This document shows positions 17,286-26,505 of a stretch of 64,000 nt of DNA, piece by piece. The position numbers and the translations under genes are program-made. This stretch comes from Sphingomonas tagetis (GTDB lineage: Bacteria > Pseudomonadota > Alphaproteobacteria > Sphingomonadales > Sphingomonadaceae). Below the pieces are notes generated by a model, which was not told the origin of the DNA, searched no databases, and saw nothing but the letters and a program-made list of their open reading frames with translations. The stretch is from the NCBI RefSeq assembly GCF_024211275.1, contig NZ_JAMLDX010000014.1, positions 1-64,000 of the forward strand. Direction: 5' to 3'. Position 1 is the first letter of the stretch, and each line of letters opens with the position of its first letter.

Positions 17286-17765
17286 ATGCGCGAACTGGCG
17301 GAACGCACGATCGAGAACGGCCATATCATCCACGGCGCACCGGCGCGAAAGGCAGGACGCAGCGTCAGCCTCAACCTCGCCGAATCGCCGCTCGGCTGGC
17401 TCTATGCGCGAAAGCTTGTGACGCCGCGTCAGTTCGAGGCGGGCGAGCGGCTGCGTGCCGACTACGAGACGGCCTCGCTCGGTGCACGCGTCACGATGCG
17501 CTGGGACGCCAGCCCGTCGCATCGCCGCAACGGCGGCCCCGGCGAACCGCTCGACCCGACGCTCGCGCAGATCTCGGCCAAGCGCCGCTTCGACGCCGCC
17601 ATCGCCGCCGCCGGGCCGGGCCTGTCGGACATCTTGTGGCGCGTGATCTGCGCGTGCGAGGGCATCCCCGCCGCCGAACGCGCGCTTGGCTGGCCGGCGC
17701 GCGCGGGCAAGCTCGTGCTCACCCTCGCGCTCGACCGCATCGCCGATCACTATCAGTTGCGTTAG
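17286..17765 (+). CDS. DUF6456 domain protein
   Basis: 159 aa. It matches the DUF6456 proteins conserved in alphaproteobacteria (SPLGWLYARKL, QFEAGERLRADYE, LSDILWRVICACEGI, LGWPARAGKLVLTLALDRIA). Such proteins are small and basic, often beside HTH regulators, and of unknown role. No signal peptide. A GGGAGA ribosome site precedes the ATG. Its stop overlaps the stop of the convergent broken gene. Confidence 0.85.
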   Translation: MRELAERTIENGHIIHGAPARKAGRSVSLNLAESPLGWLYARKLVTPRQFEAGERLRADYETASLGARVTMRWDASPSHRRNGGPGEPLDPTLAQISAKRRFDAAIAAAGPGLSDILWRVICACEGIPAAERALGWPARAGKLVLTLALDRIADHYQLR

Positions 17766-18252
17766 TTGGTGATCAGCATCGCCTCGGCCGGCGCGGCACC
17801 CGGATTGGCGACCTTCACCGCGATCGCCCCGCTGCCCGGCGCGATCCGGCAGGTGAGTGTCGCACCCGCGGTGGTGTCGGCGCACAATTGCGCGCCCGCC
17901 GCATCGACCACGCGCAATGTCACCGGACCACGCGCAATGTCACCGGCATCGCGCCGACGCGCCGCACCGCGATCGTCAGCGGCTCGCCCATGCGGCGCGC
18001 CAGCGGCACCGACCAGCTCGCACCGCCGGGGATCATCTGGCGCATCGCCACCGCCTTGCCGTCGAGCACGCCGCGCGAGACCTCGGCCTGCGCTGCTTCG
18101 ATCTCGGCGAGGATCACGGGATCGCCGTTCGCCAGCTCGCGCGCCTCGGCGTACAGCTTCTCGGCTTGCGGCGAGGGCGGCGCGTCATGCGCGCCCGCGC
18201 CGGTCGCGGCCAGCAGTGCAATTCCGCCGGCAAGCGCTCGAACCCACCGCAT
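17762..18252 (-). pseudogene. Secreted hypothetical protein broken by a 20-bp duplication
   Basis: From the ATG at 18252 it reads a signal peptide (ending GAGAHDAPP) and then EARELANGDPVILAEIEAAQ, with a beta-rich remainder. The frame stops at 17920, right after RVVR, inside a 20-bp unit repeated in tandem at 17908-17947. Removing one copy restores an open frame of about 50 more residues (reading VVDAAGAQLCADTTAG and ending AEAMLITN) to a TAA at 17762-17764. So the intact gene was about 157 aa. The first part is paralogous to the next gene upstream. Confidence 0.85.
17908..17947. repeat. Perfect 20-bp tandem duplication
   Basis: Two adjacent identical 20-nt copies starting ACCACGCGCAATG. As 20 is not a multiple of three, the duplication shifts the reading frame of the minus-strand gene. 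Loss of one copy by slippage would repair it. Confidence 0.95.
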
Positions 18253-18254
18253 GG

Positions 18255-18683
18255 TCACGCGGCCTTGCCCGGGAACGTCACGCCCCACACCGCGCTCGCG
18301 TTGCGCAGCGGCGGCAGCGTGTTCACCATCGGCTTCAGGCCGATGCCGTCGCCCTGATGGCGCAACGCCCAGCTCTCCGCGACGTAATTGCCCCCGACGA
18401 TCCGCAGCGTGCGCGGCGTGTCGTTCTGCACCCAGTCGATCTCGGCGAGCATCTCGGGATCGCCCTCGGCGAGGATGCGCGCCTCGGCGAACATCGTCGC
18501 GGGGGTCGCCATGCCCGGCTTGAACAGCTCGCGCTGTACCCCGCGCAACGTCCGGGCCGCCTCGATCATCGCCAGCGGATCGGCGGCGGCGCGGGCATAG
18601 TTCGCCAGCTCGGCGGCGAGCGACATGGTCTGCGCCGGCGAAGCGGGGGCGGCGGGCTGGCGGGGGGTGGAAAGGTCGGTCAT
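18255..18683 (-). CDS. Hypothetical protein, paralogue of the broken neighbour
   Basis: About 142 aa from the ATG at 18683, chosen for the GGGAG ribosome site at good spacing. No signal peptide is seen. It shares the core FAEARILAEGDPEMLAEID with YAEARELANGDPVILAEIE of the gene that follows 3 bp downstream, and both have a DGI/DGK turn followed by a conserved beta region. They are a tandem paralogue pair, one apparently cytoplasmic and one secreted. Function unknown. Confidence 0.7.
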   Translation of the reverse strand: MTDLSTPRQPAAPASPAQTMSLAAELANYARAAADPLAMIEAARTLRGVQRELFKPGMATPATMFAEARILAEGDPEMLAEIDWVQNDTPRTLRIVGGNYVAESWALRHQGDGIGLKPMVNTLPPLRNASAVWGVTFPGKAA

Positions 18684-18729
18684 TTGCGGCATCTCCCTGT
18701 GAACTTGCACAGGCCTTGTGCCGGGCGGG

Positions 18730-21222
18730 TCAGTCGCTCGCCACTGACGGTTTCGGTCGCGCGGCGCGGCCGAGGAAGCGGCCATAGACCCAGCTGATCC
18801 CGATCAGCGCGATGCCGAGACCGAGGAAGGACAGGATGCGCAACACGCCGTCCAGTGCCGCCGCATCGACCAGGAACACCTTGAGCGTGACGACGGTGAG
18901 CAGCACCAGCCCCGCGACGCGCAGGTCGCGCGCCTCGCTGCGGATACCCGCCGCCAGCCAGCCGAGCGCGAGCAGCAGCAGCGCGGCGGAGTATCCGTAA
19001 TTCTCGCCGGTCGTGACTGGCCCGGTCAGCAGTGTGCCGTGCGCCGCCTGCCGCACCAGCGCCAGCACCGCGACCAGGCTGAACATCATCCCCAGCCGCC
19101 GCCACGGCGCGTCGAGCGCGAACCGCCAGCACCAGACCGCGGCCAGCACCGCATGCACCACCGCCGCATTGAGGAGCGGGATGATCCCGACTTGCTGCGC
19201 CACGAACGCCGGGTTGAGCAGTAGCAGGTCGAACCACACGATCCGCGCCAGCCCGAGGCCGAACAGGTAGATCCCGACCGCGCCGAGGCCGGGGCGCCGC
19301 ACCAGCCACCAGCCCGCGCCGAGTAGCGCCTGGCTGATCAGCGCGCGCTCGACAAAGCCCCAACTCACAAAACGCGCCGCGTCGCCGATCGCCAGCGGCA
19401 GCTTGGCGAGATGCCAGATCAGGATCAGCCCCGTCGCGATCCCGCCGATCAGCGTGGCCGTGCGCAGCCGTCCGAACATCCGCGGCTCGGCGCGCAGCAG
19501 CAGCACCGCCGCTGCGACCGGCAGCAGCACGCGCAGTCCGTCGGCAAGCGCGGGGAGGTGGACGAACGGCAGCCTGTCGCCGCCCACCGACCTAATGATC
19601 GCGTCGAGATACGCCGCCACCGCTTCCCCGCCCGCCGCCAGCGCCACCAGCAGGCCGATCGCCGGCGCCAGCAACAGGTCGGCGTCGCCGGTCCGCCGCG
19701 CCCATGCCGCCACGGCAACCGCCGCCGCGACGATCACCGGCGCCAGCCAGACCAGCGGCACGACCTGTCCGACCGCGACGCATACCAGCAGCGCCGCGGT
19801 CAGCGCCCCGCCGACCAGCCCCGGATCGCGACTGTTCGCAGCCGCTTCCCGCCGCCAGCTCACGAACCCGGCCAACCCGGCCGCGATCAGTCCCAGCGCC
19901 GCCCATTGCCAGTCCGCCAGCCGCGAGGGCTCGAACGCATTGGCAATCAGCAACGGCCCGGCAATCCCGGCCAGCGCCACCATGCTCCAACCCCGTGCCC
20001 GGCCCAGCAGCGCGACGCCGGCGGCTCCGAACATCACCGCCGTCACCGCAGCGCCCGCCAACGATGCGCCGACGTCCGGCCGCGCGAGCCCGGTGGCGAT
20101 CAACGCGAGCGCCAGCACCGCCGCGGCGAGCGCGCCGGACAGATAGCGCTCGTCGCGCCACGCCAGCACGAGGGTCGCGCCCGCCAGCGTCAGGTACAGC
20201 GCCCAGGCCAGCCCCCCGAAATCGAGCGCGGGGGCGAACGCCAGCAACTGCACCAGTCCCGCGACCAGGGGCGCGAGCCGTATCCAGGGCGATCCCACGC
20301 CGGCACGCGGCAGCGCGACGCTCGCCGCGACCGCCAGCACCACCGCGAACGCCGCCGCGGCGCCATGGCCGTCGGTGAGTACCACCAGCAGGAAGTTGAT
20401 CCAGCCGAACCCGGCGACCGTCGCCGCGATCGCCAGCCACGCCCAGCCGCGATGCACCGCCAGCGCGAACAGCGCAGCGGTGAACAGCGCAAGATAGACC
20501 AGCAGCGGCGTGATCCCCGCGGCATCATAGCCGGCGACCAGCGGCGCCGCGAACCCGCCCGCCAGCGCCAGCACCGCGGTCGGCGGCCCGTGCCGCAAGG
20601 CGAGGAACAGCGCCAGCGCGGTCACGCCGAGCATCACGATGAAGGCAGGTAGCGGCGGCACCAGATCGTACAGCGCGGCGGCGAGATAGAGCGCGCCATA
20701 GCCGCTCGCGATCCCTGCCCCGGCCAGCGCCTGCGCGATGCGCGGATCGTCGGCGGTGGCGGGCAACCGCCGCGCCGCTTCGCTCGCTGCGACCAGCACC
20801 AGCGCGAACAGCCCCGCCGCGAACGTCCGCACCCCCGGCCCGAGCAACCCGCTCTCGATCGCGTAACGCACGAGGAAGAAGCCCGCCGCGATCAGCGCCA
20901 CCGCCCCTATCCACACCGGCAGCCGTGCACCGATCAGCGATTCGAAGCCGGGCTTGCTCCAGCCGCGCTCGGGCTGGGCTGGCGGTTCAAGGGGTGCCGG
21001 TTCGGCGACAGGCGGCGGTTCGGGCGGCGTTGGCCGCGCAATCCAGACCTCCTCGGCGATCTCCGGTTCGGCCGCGACTATCGGCGCGACGCGTGGCGCC
21101 GCGACCGTCCGTGGCTCACGCTCGAGCAGGTCGATCCGCCGCGACAGCGTTTTCACCCGCGTCGTCAGATTGGCGACCACGATGCCCAGCGCGACCACCG
21201 CCAGCAGGAGGATGCCGGTCAA
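18730..21222 (-). CDS. DUF2339 polytopic membrane protein
   Basis: 830 aa, almost entirely hydrophobic, with more than twenty predicted membrane segments. The N-terminus has one membrane helix and a short coiled region (TRVKTLSRRIDLLE), then a Pro/Glu-rich linker, then the family signature around GARLPVWIGAVALIAAGFFLVRYAIESGLL. DUF2339 proteins are inner-membrane proteins without a settled function. It is divergent from dapF. Confidence 0.9.
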   Translation of the reverse strand: MTGILLLAVVALGIVVANLTTRVKTLSRRIDLLEREPRTVAAPRVAPIVAAEPEIAEEVWIARPTPPEPPPVAEPAPLEPPAQPERGWSKPGFESLIGARLPVWIGAVALIAAGFFLVRYAIESGLLGPGVRTFAAGLFALVLVAASEAARRLPATADDPRIAQALAGAGIASGYGALYLAAALYDLVPPLPAFIVMLGVTALALFLALRHGPPTAVLALAGGFAAPLVAGYDAAGITPLLVYLALFTAALFALAVHRGWAWLAIAATVAGFGWINFLLVVLTDGHGAAAAFAVVLAVAASVALPRAGVGSPWIRLAPLVAGLVQLLAFAPALDFGGLAWALYLTLAGATLVLAWRDERYLSGALAAAVLALALIATGLARPDVGASLAGAAVTAVMFGAAGVALLGRARGWSMVALAGIAGPLLIANAFEPSRLADWQWAALGLIAAGLAGFVSWRREAAANSRDPGLVGGALTAALLVCVAVGQVVPLVWLAPVIVAAAVAVAAWARRTGDADLLLAPAIGLLVALAAGGEAVAAYLDAIIRSVGGDRLPFVHLPALADGLRVLLPVAAAVLLLRAEPRMFGRLRTATLIGGIATGLILIWHLAKLPLAIGDAARFVSWGFVERALISQALLGAGWWLVRRPGLGAVGIYLFGLGLARIVWFDLLLLNPAFVAQQVGIIPLLNAAVVHAVLAAVWCWRFALDAPWRRLGMMFSLVAVLALVRQAAHGTLLTGPVTTGENYGYSAALLLLALGWLAAGIRSEARDLRVAGLVLLTVVTLKVFLVDAAALDGVLRILSFLGLGIALIGISWVYGRFLGRAARPKPSVASD

Positions 21223-21359
21223 GCGATGGCTCGCAGATCGTTGCCGTCGGTCATCGCCACCCTTGTCGCATCGCCAGCGTCCCCGCGCCAGCCCCGGCTA
21301 CCAACGGGTCAAGCGGATCTGCGGTTGCACGCGCCTCGACAGCGCTTAAGTGCAGGGCG

Positions 21360-22292
21360 ATGGAACTCGCCTTCACCAAATGCCACGGCTCGGGCAATGA
21401 TTTCGCGCTGGTCGATGCGCGCGATCCGACGCTTGCCGCGATCGACTGGGCGCCGGTCGCGCGGCTGGTGTGCGACCGTGCGGGGCCGGTCGGCGCCGAC
21501 GGCATCCTGTTGCTGACGGCGGGCGACGACGATCACGCTTTCGGCATGCGCGTGATCAATGCCGACGGCAGCGAGCCGGAAAGCTGCCTCAACGGCCTGC
21601 GCTGCATCGGCCGCGCGGGGCTCGACGCGCTCGTTCTCGACAGTGCACGGGTGAAGCTCAAGACCAGCACCGCGCAGGTCGCGCGCCAGCCCGAGCTCGC
21701 GCCGGGCGTGGTCACCATCCAGACCATCGCCGGCCCCGCCTCCGCCGACCCGGCGGATGTCGGCCTGCATGTCGACGCGGCCGTGATCGACGCAGCGATC
21801 CCCGGCCTGCCCAACCCGCGCGCCTTCACCGCGCTGGCGATGCCCAACCCGCACCTGATCACCTTCGTCGACAAGATCGACGTCGCCGAGCTGACCGCCC
21901 TCGGCGAGTGGTGCGAGGGGCGTCCCGCGCTGCTCGCCGACCGCGCCAATGTCAGCTTTTGCGAGACGCGGCCCGACGGGCTGTTCGTCCACACCTTCGA
22001 GCGCGGCGTCGGCCTGACCAACGCCTGCGGTACCGCGATGGGCGGCGCGACCCACGCCGCGGGCCTCACCGGCCGCGTCCCGTTCGGGCAGGAGATCACC
22101 GTCCACAATCCAGGCGGCCGTGTGCGCATCATGGCGAGCGGCCCGGGCGGCGGCGACCGCGTCACCATCGCTGGCAACGCGACCTTCGAATATGATGCGG
22201 TGGTCGAGATCGATACGGACAAGATCGGCCCGCTGCGCATCACGCGCGACCGCGGCGGGGAAGTCGCCGCCTGGGCCAGCGTCACCCGCTAA
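21360..22292 (+). CDS. dapF: Diaminopimelate epimerase family protein
   Basis: Interconverts LL- and meso-diaminopimelate for lysine and peptidoglycan. The ATG at 21360 begins MELAFTKCHGSGNDF, a standard DapF start, with AGGG upstream. Both catalytic Cys are present but in altered motifs: ESCLNGLRC in place of E-CGNG-RC, and ERGVGLTNACGTAMG in place of ERGxGET-ACGTG. At 310 aa it is longer than the usual 270-280. It may be a diverged DapF or a relative with another amino-acid substrate. Its stop overlaps the convergent oxidoreductase stop. Confidence 0.82.
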   Translation: MELAFTKCHGSGNDFALVDARDPTLAAIDWAPVARLVCDRAGPVGADGILLLTAGDDDHAFGMRVINADGSEPESCLNGLRCIGRAGLDALVLDSARVKLKTSTAQVARQPELAPGVVTIQTIAGPASADPADVGLHVDAAVIDAAIPGLPNPRAFTALAMPNPHLITFVDKIDVAELTALGEWCEGRPALLADRANVSFCETRPDGLFVHTFERGVGLTNACGTAMGGATHAAGLTGRVPFGQEITVHNPGGRVRIMASGPGGGDRVTIAGNATFEYDAVVEIDTDKIGPLRITRDRGGEVAAWASVTR

Positions 22293-23896
22293 CGCCGCAG
22301 CAGCCTACCGACCAGCGAGCGGTCGCGCAGGATCTCGCGCGCGGCATTGTGCCCCGGCGCGCCGGTCACCCCACCGCCCGGATGCGTGCCCGCGCCGCAC
22401 ATATAGAGGCCGGCGATCGGCGCGCGGTAATCGCCATGACCCAGCACCGGCCGCGCCGCCCAGAGCTGGTCGAGCGACATGCGCCCGTGAAAGATGTCGC
22501 CGCCGACCAGCCCGAATTTACGCTCCAGATCGAGCGGCGAATGGATCTGCCGCGCGATCACCGACGCGCGGAAATTCGGCGCGTATTGCGTAAAGGTGTC
22601 GATGATATCGTCCGCCGCCGCCTCGCGCTCATCATCCCAGCTCCGGCCATTCGGCAATTCCGGCGCGAAATGCTGGCAGAACAGGCTGGCGACATGCGCG
22701 CCTGGCGGGGCGAGACTGTCATCGACCAGCGACGGGATCGTCATCTCGACAACCGGGGCGTTGGACCAGCCATAGGCCACCGCATCGGCGTGCGCGCGAT
22801 CCATATAGTCCATCGTCGGCGCGATGATGATGCCGCTGCGGTGATGCTCGCCATCCTTGCCCGGCAGCACGGTGAAGTCGGGCAGTTCGGAGAGCGCCAC
22901 GTTCATCCGGAAGCTGCCCGACCCTGTCTTGAAGCCATCGATGCGCCGCCGGAAATCCGCGTCCAGATCGCCCGGCTCGACCAGCTTGCGGTACAGCAGC
23001 GCCGGCCCGACATTCGCCGCGACGATTCCCGCCGCGATCTCCTCGCCGCCCTCCAGCCGCACGCCCACGGCGCGACCGCCATCGACGAGCACGCGCGAAA
23101 CCGGCGCCTCCAGGCTGATCTCAGCCCCGGCCTCGCGCGCCGCCTCGGCCATGAAGCCGGTGATCGCGCCCATCCCGCCGACCGGATGACCCCACACACC
23201 CTTCTTGCCGTTCACCTCGCCGAACACATGGTGAAGCAGCACATAGGCCGACCCCGGCGCCGACGGCCCGGCGTAATTGCCGACCACGCTGTCGAACGCG
23301 AACGCCGCCTTGACGTGCTCATTCTCGAACCAGCCATCGAGAAACTCGCGCGCCGACTGCACGAACAGCGCCAGAGCATCGCGCTGCCCCTCGATCGGCA
23401 TCCGCGCCGCCTCGCGCCCTTGCGCAGCGGCCGCCAACAGCGCCGTGATCCCGCCGCCGGCATTGGGCGGCGTCTTCAGCGCCATGCTTCGCAGCAAGTC
23501 CGCCACGCGCTCCAGCGCCGCCTCATAGCCGGGCAGCGCAGCGGCATCCTTCGCCGAAAAGCGCGCAAACTCGGCCCGGGTCCGCTCGCCGCCGCCACCG
23601 AGCAGCAGATGATCGTTTTCCAACGGGAAGAAGTTGCTCACCGGCCGCTCGATCACGCGATAGCCGCGCTCGGCCAGCTTCATGTGGGCAATCACCTTGG
23701 GCTGAAGCAGGCTCACCGTATAGCTCGCCGCCGAGTTGCGGAACCCCGGATGGAATTGCTCGGTCACCGCGGCGCCGCCCACGACGTCGCGGCGCTCGAG
23801 CACGCGGACCTTCAGCCCGGCGCGGGCGAGGTAGAAGGCGCAGACGAGCCCGTTATGCCCGCCGCCAATGATCAGCGCGTCGTAGCGCTTGGTCAC
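22289..23896 (-). CDS. FAD-dependent oxidoreductase, phytoene-desaturase-like
   Basis: 535 aa flavoprotein with an N-terminal Rossmann FAD site (ALIIGGGHNGLVCAFYLARAG, then a Glu-ended beta strand VLERRDVVGG) and a C-terminal FAD signature (GLYMCGAGTHPGGGVTGAPGHNAA). This is the amine-oxidase/phytoene-dehydrogenase superfamily, closest in look to the PYROXD2-type branch, not true carotenoid desaturases. Substrate unknown. The start overlaps the fghA stop by 4 nt (ATGA), so it is probably co-transcribed. Confidence 0.88.
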   Translation of the reverse strand: MTKRYDALIIGGGHNGLVCAFYLARAGLKVRVLERRDVVGGAAVTEQFHPGFRNSAASYTVSLLQPKVIAHMKLAERGYRVIERPVSNFFPLENDHLLLGGGGERTRAEFARFSAKDAAALPGYEAALERVADLLRSMALKTPPNAGGGITALLAAAAQGREAARMPIEGQRDALALFVQSAREFLDGWFENEHVKAAFAFDSVVGNYAGPSAPGSAYVLLHHVFGEVNGKKGVWGHPVGGMGAITGFMAEAAREAGAEISLEAPVSRVLVDGGRAVGVRLEGGEEIAAGIVAANVGPALLYRKLVEPGDLDADFRRRIDGFKTGSGSFRMNVALSELPDFTVLPGKDGEHHRSGIIIAPTMDYMDRAHADAVAYGWSNAPVVEMTIPSLVDDSLAPPGAHVASLFCQHFAPELPNGRSWDDEREAAADDIIDTFTQYAPNFRASVIARQIHSPLDLERKFGLVGGDIFHGRMSLDQLWAARPVLGHGDYRAPIAGLYMCGAGTHPGGGVTGAPGHNAAREILRDRSLVGRLLRR

Positions 23897-24735
23897 CCGT
23901 TCAGCCGCTTGGCATGCCAGGCGACATGCTCGGGCAGGAATGTCGAGATGAAATAATAGCTGTGATCATAGCCCGGCTGCATCCGCAGCGTCAGCTCGAT
24001 CCCCGCCCCGTCGCACGCGGCCTTGAGCAATTCGGGCTTCAACTGCTCGCTCAGGAATTGATCGGCATCGCCCTGATCGACCAGCATTTCGGGCACGCGC
24101 AGCCCGTCCGCGATCATCGCGCACGCATCATAGGCCCGCCAATCCTCGCGATCGCCGCCGATATAGCCCGTCAGCGCCTTCTCGCCCCATGGGCAATGCA
24201 GCGGCGAGACGATCGGCGCGAAGGCGCTCACCGACTTGAAGCGGTCGGGATTGCGGAGGCCGATGGTCAGCGCGCCATGCCCGCCCATCGAATGGCCGGT
24301 GATCCCCTGCCGTGACAGGTCCGCCATCGGAAACTCGCGCAGGATCAGCGCCGGCAGCTCATCCTCGACATAGGATCGCATGCGGTAATTGCCCGACCAC
24401 GGCGCCTCGGTGGCATCGACATAGAAGCCCGCGCCCTTGCCGAAATCATAGCCGTCATCGTCGGGCACCTCGTCCCCGCGCGGCGAAGTATCGGGCGCGA
24501 TGAAGATCACGCCATGTTCGGCGCAGGCCGCGCGATACTCGCCCTTTTCGGTGACGTTGGCATGGGTGCAGGTCAGCCCCGACAGATACCACAGCATCGG
24601 CAGCTTCGCGCCGTCTTCATGCGCGGGCACGAACACCGAAAAGGTCATCGGCGTGCCCGTCGTCGTGGCCTCGTGGCGATACACGCCCTGCACGCCGCCA
24701 TGCGCCTTGTTGGTCGAAAGCGTCTCGAGGGTCAT
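23893..24735 (-). CDS. fghA: S-formylglutathione hydrolase
   Basis: Esterase-D family serine hydrolase, 280 aa, which splits S-formylglutathione to formate and glutathione, the second step of glutathione-dependent formaldehyde oxidation. The nucleophile is S149 in GHSMGGHGAL. Family blocks are LPMLWYLSGLTCTHANV, TSPRGDEVPDDDGYDFGKGAGFYVDAT and the C-terminal GYDHSYYFISTF, which supplies the catalytic His. It lies downstream of adhC, which makes its substrate. Confidence 0.96.
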   Translation of the reverse strand: MTLETLSTNKAHGGVQGVYRHEATTTGTPMTFSVFVPAHEDGAKLPMLWYLSGLTCTHANVTEKGEYRAACAEHGVIFIAPDTSPRGDEVPDDDGYDFGKGAGFYVDATEAPWSGNYRMRSYVEDELPALILREFPMADLSRQGITGHSMGGHGALTIGLRNPDRFKSVSAFAPIVSPLHCPWGEKALTGYIGGDREDWRAYDACAMIADGLRVPEMLVDQGDADQFLSEQLKPELLKAACDGAGIELTLRMQPGYDHSYYFISTFLPEHVAWHAKRLNG

Positions 24736-24749
24736 GAATCAATCCTGTT

Positions 24750-25133
24750 TCAGGCCGGCAAGCGATACATTGCGCAGACCTTGTTGCCCGCCGGATCGCG
24801 CAGATAGGCGAGATAGAGGCTGCCAAACGCGTTCGATCGCACGCCCGGCGGATCCTCGATCGCCGTGCCGCCATGCGCAAGCCCGGCGGCGTGCCATGCG
24901 TCGACCATCTCGGCACTGTCCGCCGCAAAACCAATCGTACCGCCATTGGCGTGGCACGCCGGCTCGCCGTCGATCGGCGTGGTCAGCATGAACACCCCGC
25001 CATTATGCATGTAGAAGGCGCGGCCCTTGTCATCGACCCGGCCGGGCCGGGCGCCGAGCGCACCGAGCGCGGCATCATAGAATGCCTTCGACGCGGCGAC
25101 GTCGTTCGACCCCAGCATCACATGACTGAACAT
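24750..25133 (-). CDS. VOC-family (glyoxalase-like) protein
   Basis: 127 aa, two beta-alpha-beta-beta-beta modules of the vicinal oxygen chelate fold (MFSHVMLGSNDVAASKAFYDAAL and later LAYLRDPAGNKVCAMYR). It sits between adhC and fghA in one leftward run, so a link to glutathione or aldehyde chemistry is likely. The exact reaction cannot be read from sequence. Confidence 0.88.
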   Translation of the reverse strand: MFSHVMLGSNDVAASKAFYDAALGALGARPGRVDDKGRAFYMHNGGVFMLTTPIDGEPACHANGGTIGFAADSAEMVDAWHAAGLAHGGTAIEDPPGVRSNAFGSLYLAYLRDPAGNKVCAMYRLPA

Positions 25134-25187
25134 CGGCCCCTCCTAATCTGGTTGCAAATCGCAACCTGTCGGGCGGTGAGCGTCCGG

Positions 25188-26300
25188 TCAATACACCACG
25201 ACGCTGCGGATGCTCTCCCCGGCGTGCATCAGGTCGAAGCCCTTGTTGATCTCCTCGAGGCTCAGCACATGGGTGATCATCGGGTCGATCGCGATCTTGC
25301 CGTCCATATACCAGTCGACGATCTTGGGCACGTCGGTGCGGCCCTTCGCGCCGCCGAATGCCGTGCCGCGCCAGTTGCGCCCGGTGACGAGCTGGAACGG
25401 CCGCGTCGCGATCTCCTTGCCCGCTTCCGCCACGCCGATGACGATGCTGGTGCCCCAGCCGCGATGGCACGCCTCCAGCGCGGTGCGCATAACTTCCGTG
25501 TTGCCGGTCGCGTCGAACGTATAGTCCGCGCCGCCATCGGTCAGTTCGACCACCTTGGCGACCGTTTCCTCGCGCGACAGCCCCTTGCTGTTGAGGAAGT
25601 CGGTCATGCCGAACTTGCGGCCCCACTCCTCGCGGTCGGGGTTGATGTCGACGCCGATGATCTTGTTCGCGCCCGCCATCTTCGCGCCCTGCAGCACGTT
25701 GAGGCCGATCCCGCCAAGGCCGAACACCACGACATTCTCGCCGACCTGCACCTTGGCGGTGTTGACCACCGCGCCGACCCCGGTGGTCACGCCGCAGCCG
25801 ATATAGCAGCTCGTCTGGAACGGCGCGTCCTCGCGGATCTTCGCCACCGCGATCTCGGGCAGCACGGTGAAGTTCGAGAAGGTCGAGCAGCCCATATAGT
25901 GGAAGATGGTCTGGCCCTTGTAGCTGAACCGGCTCGTCCCGTCGGGCATCAGCCCCTTGCCCTGCGTCGCGCGGATCGCGGTGCACAGGTTCGTCTTGCC
26001 GGACAGGCACGATTTACACTGGCGGCATTCGGGCGTGTAGAGCGGGATGACATGGTCGCCCGGCTTCACGCTGGTCACGCCCGGCCCGACCTCGCGCACG
26101 ATGCCGGCGCCCTCATGCCCCAGCACGCTCGGGAAGATGCCCTCGCTGTCGAACCCGTCGAGCGTATAGGCGTCGGTATGGCAGATGCCGGTCGCCATGA
26201 TCTCGACCAGTACCTCGCCCGCCTTCGGACCCTCGAGGTCCAGCTCGACGATCTCCAGCGGCTTTTTCGCCTCGAACGCGACGGCTGCACGGGTCTTCAT
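25188..26300 (-). CDS. adhC: S-(hydroxymethyl)glutathione dehydrogenase, class III ADH
   Basis: Zinc alcohol dehydrogenase of 370 aa that oxidises the formaldehyde-glutathione adduct with NAD+. The ATG at 26300 ([19 protein letters not shown]) follows a GGGAG site. Catalytic zinc ligands are in ICHTDAYT and GHEGAG. The structural zinc site is the four Cys in [16 protein letters not shown]. The NAD fold is [16 protein letters not shown]. It is the first gene of the formaldehyde module adhC - VOC - fghA - FAD oxidoreductase. Confidence 0.97.
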   Translation of the reverse strand: MKTRAAVAFEAKKPLEIVELDLEGPKAGEVLVEIMATGICHTDAYTLDGFDSEGIFPSVLGHEGAGIVREVGPGVTSVKPGDHVIPLYTPECRQCKSCLSGKTNLCTAIRATQGKGLMPDGTSRFSYKGQTIFHYMGCSTFSNFTVLPEIAVAKIREDAPFQTSCYIGCGVTTGVGAVVNTAKVQVGENVVVFGLGGIGLNVLQGAKMAGANKIIGVDINPDREEWGRKFGMTDFLNSKGLSREETVAKVVELTDGGADYTFDATGNTEVMRTALEACHRGWGTSIVIGVAEAGKEIATRPFQLVTGRNWRGTAFGGAKGRTDVPKIVDWYMDGKIAIDPMITHVLSLEEINKGFDLMHAGESIRSVVVY

Positions 26301-26326
26301 GGCTTCACGGCTCCCTCGAGTTTTTT

Positions 26327-26428
26327 GGTTCAGCAAGCTGAACCGCGGCGGCACCGGCCCGCTCCCCCACCCGGCCACCCAACGCCAGTATCCTATGGGT
26401 GGCCGGGTGGGGGAGCGGGCCGGTGCCG
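26327..26428. repeat. Composite palindromic repeat, copy 2
   Basis: Small palindrome GGTTCAGC-AA-GCTGAACC (26327-26344), then perfect 33-nt arms (26349-26381 and 26396-26428) around a 14-nt loop. It lies between the adhC start and the glycosylase stop. Confidence 0.92.
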
Positions 26429-26505
26429 AGACAAAAATGACTTACGCCCTTTGACAAGCCGTCATGGGTATTTCCAGTTGGTTTTGCCTTTGAGTGATAG
26501 ACGAA

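Noticed and set aside
17908..17947. 20-bp duplication as a regulatory direct repeat
   Set aside because: It lies inside a coding frame that is clearly restored on removing one copy, so a frame-breaking duplication is the simpler reading.
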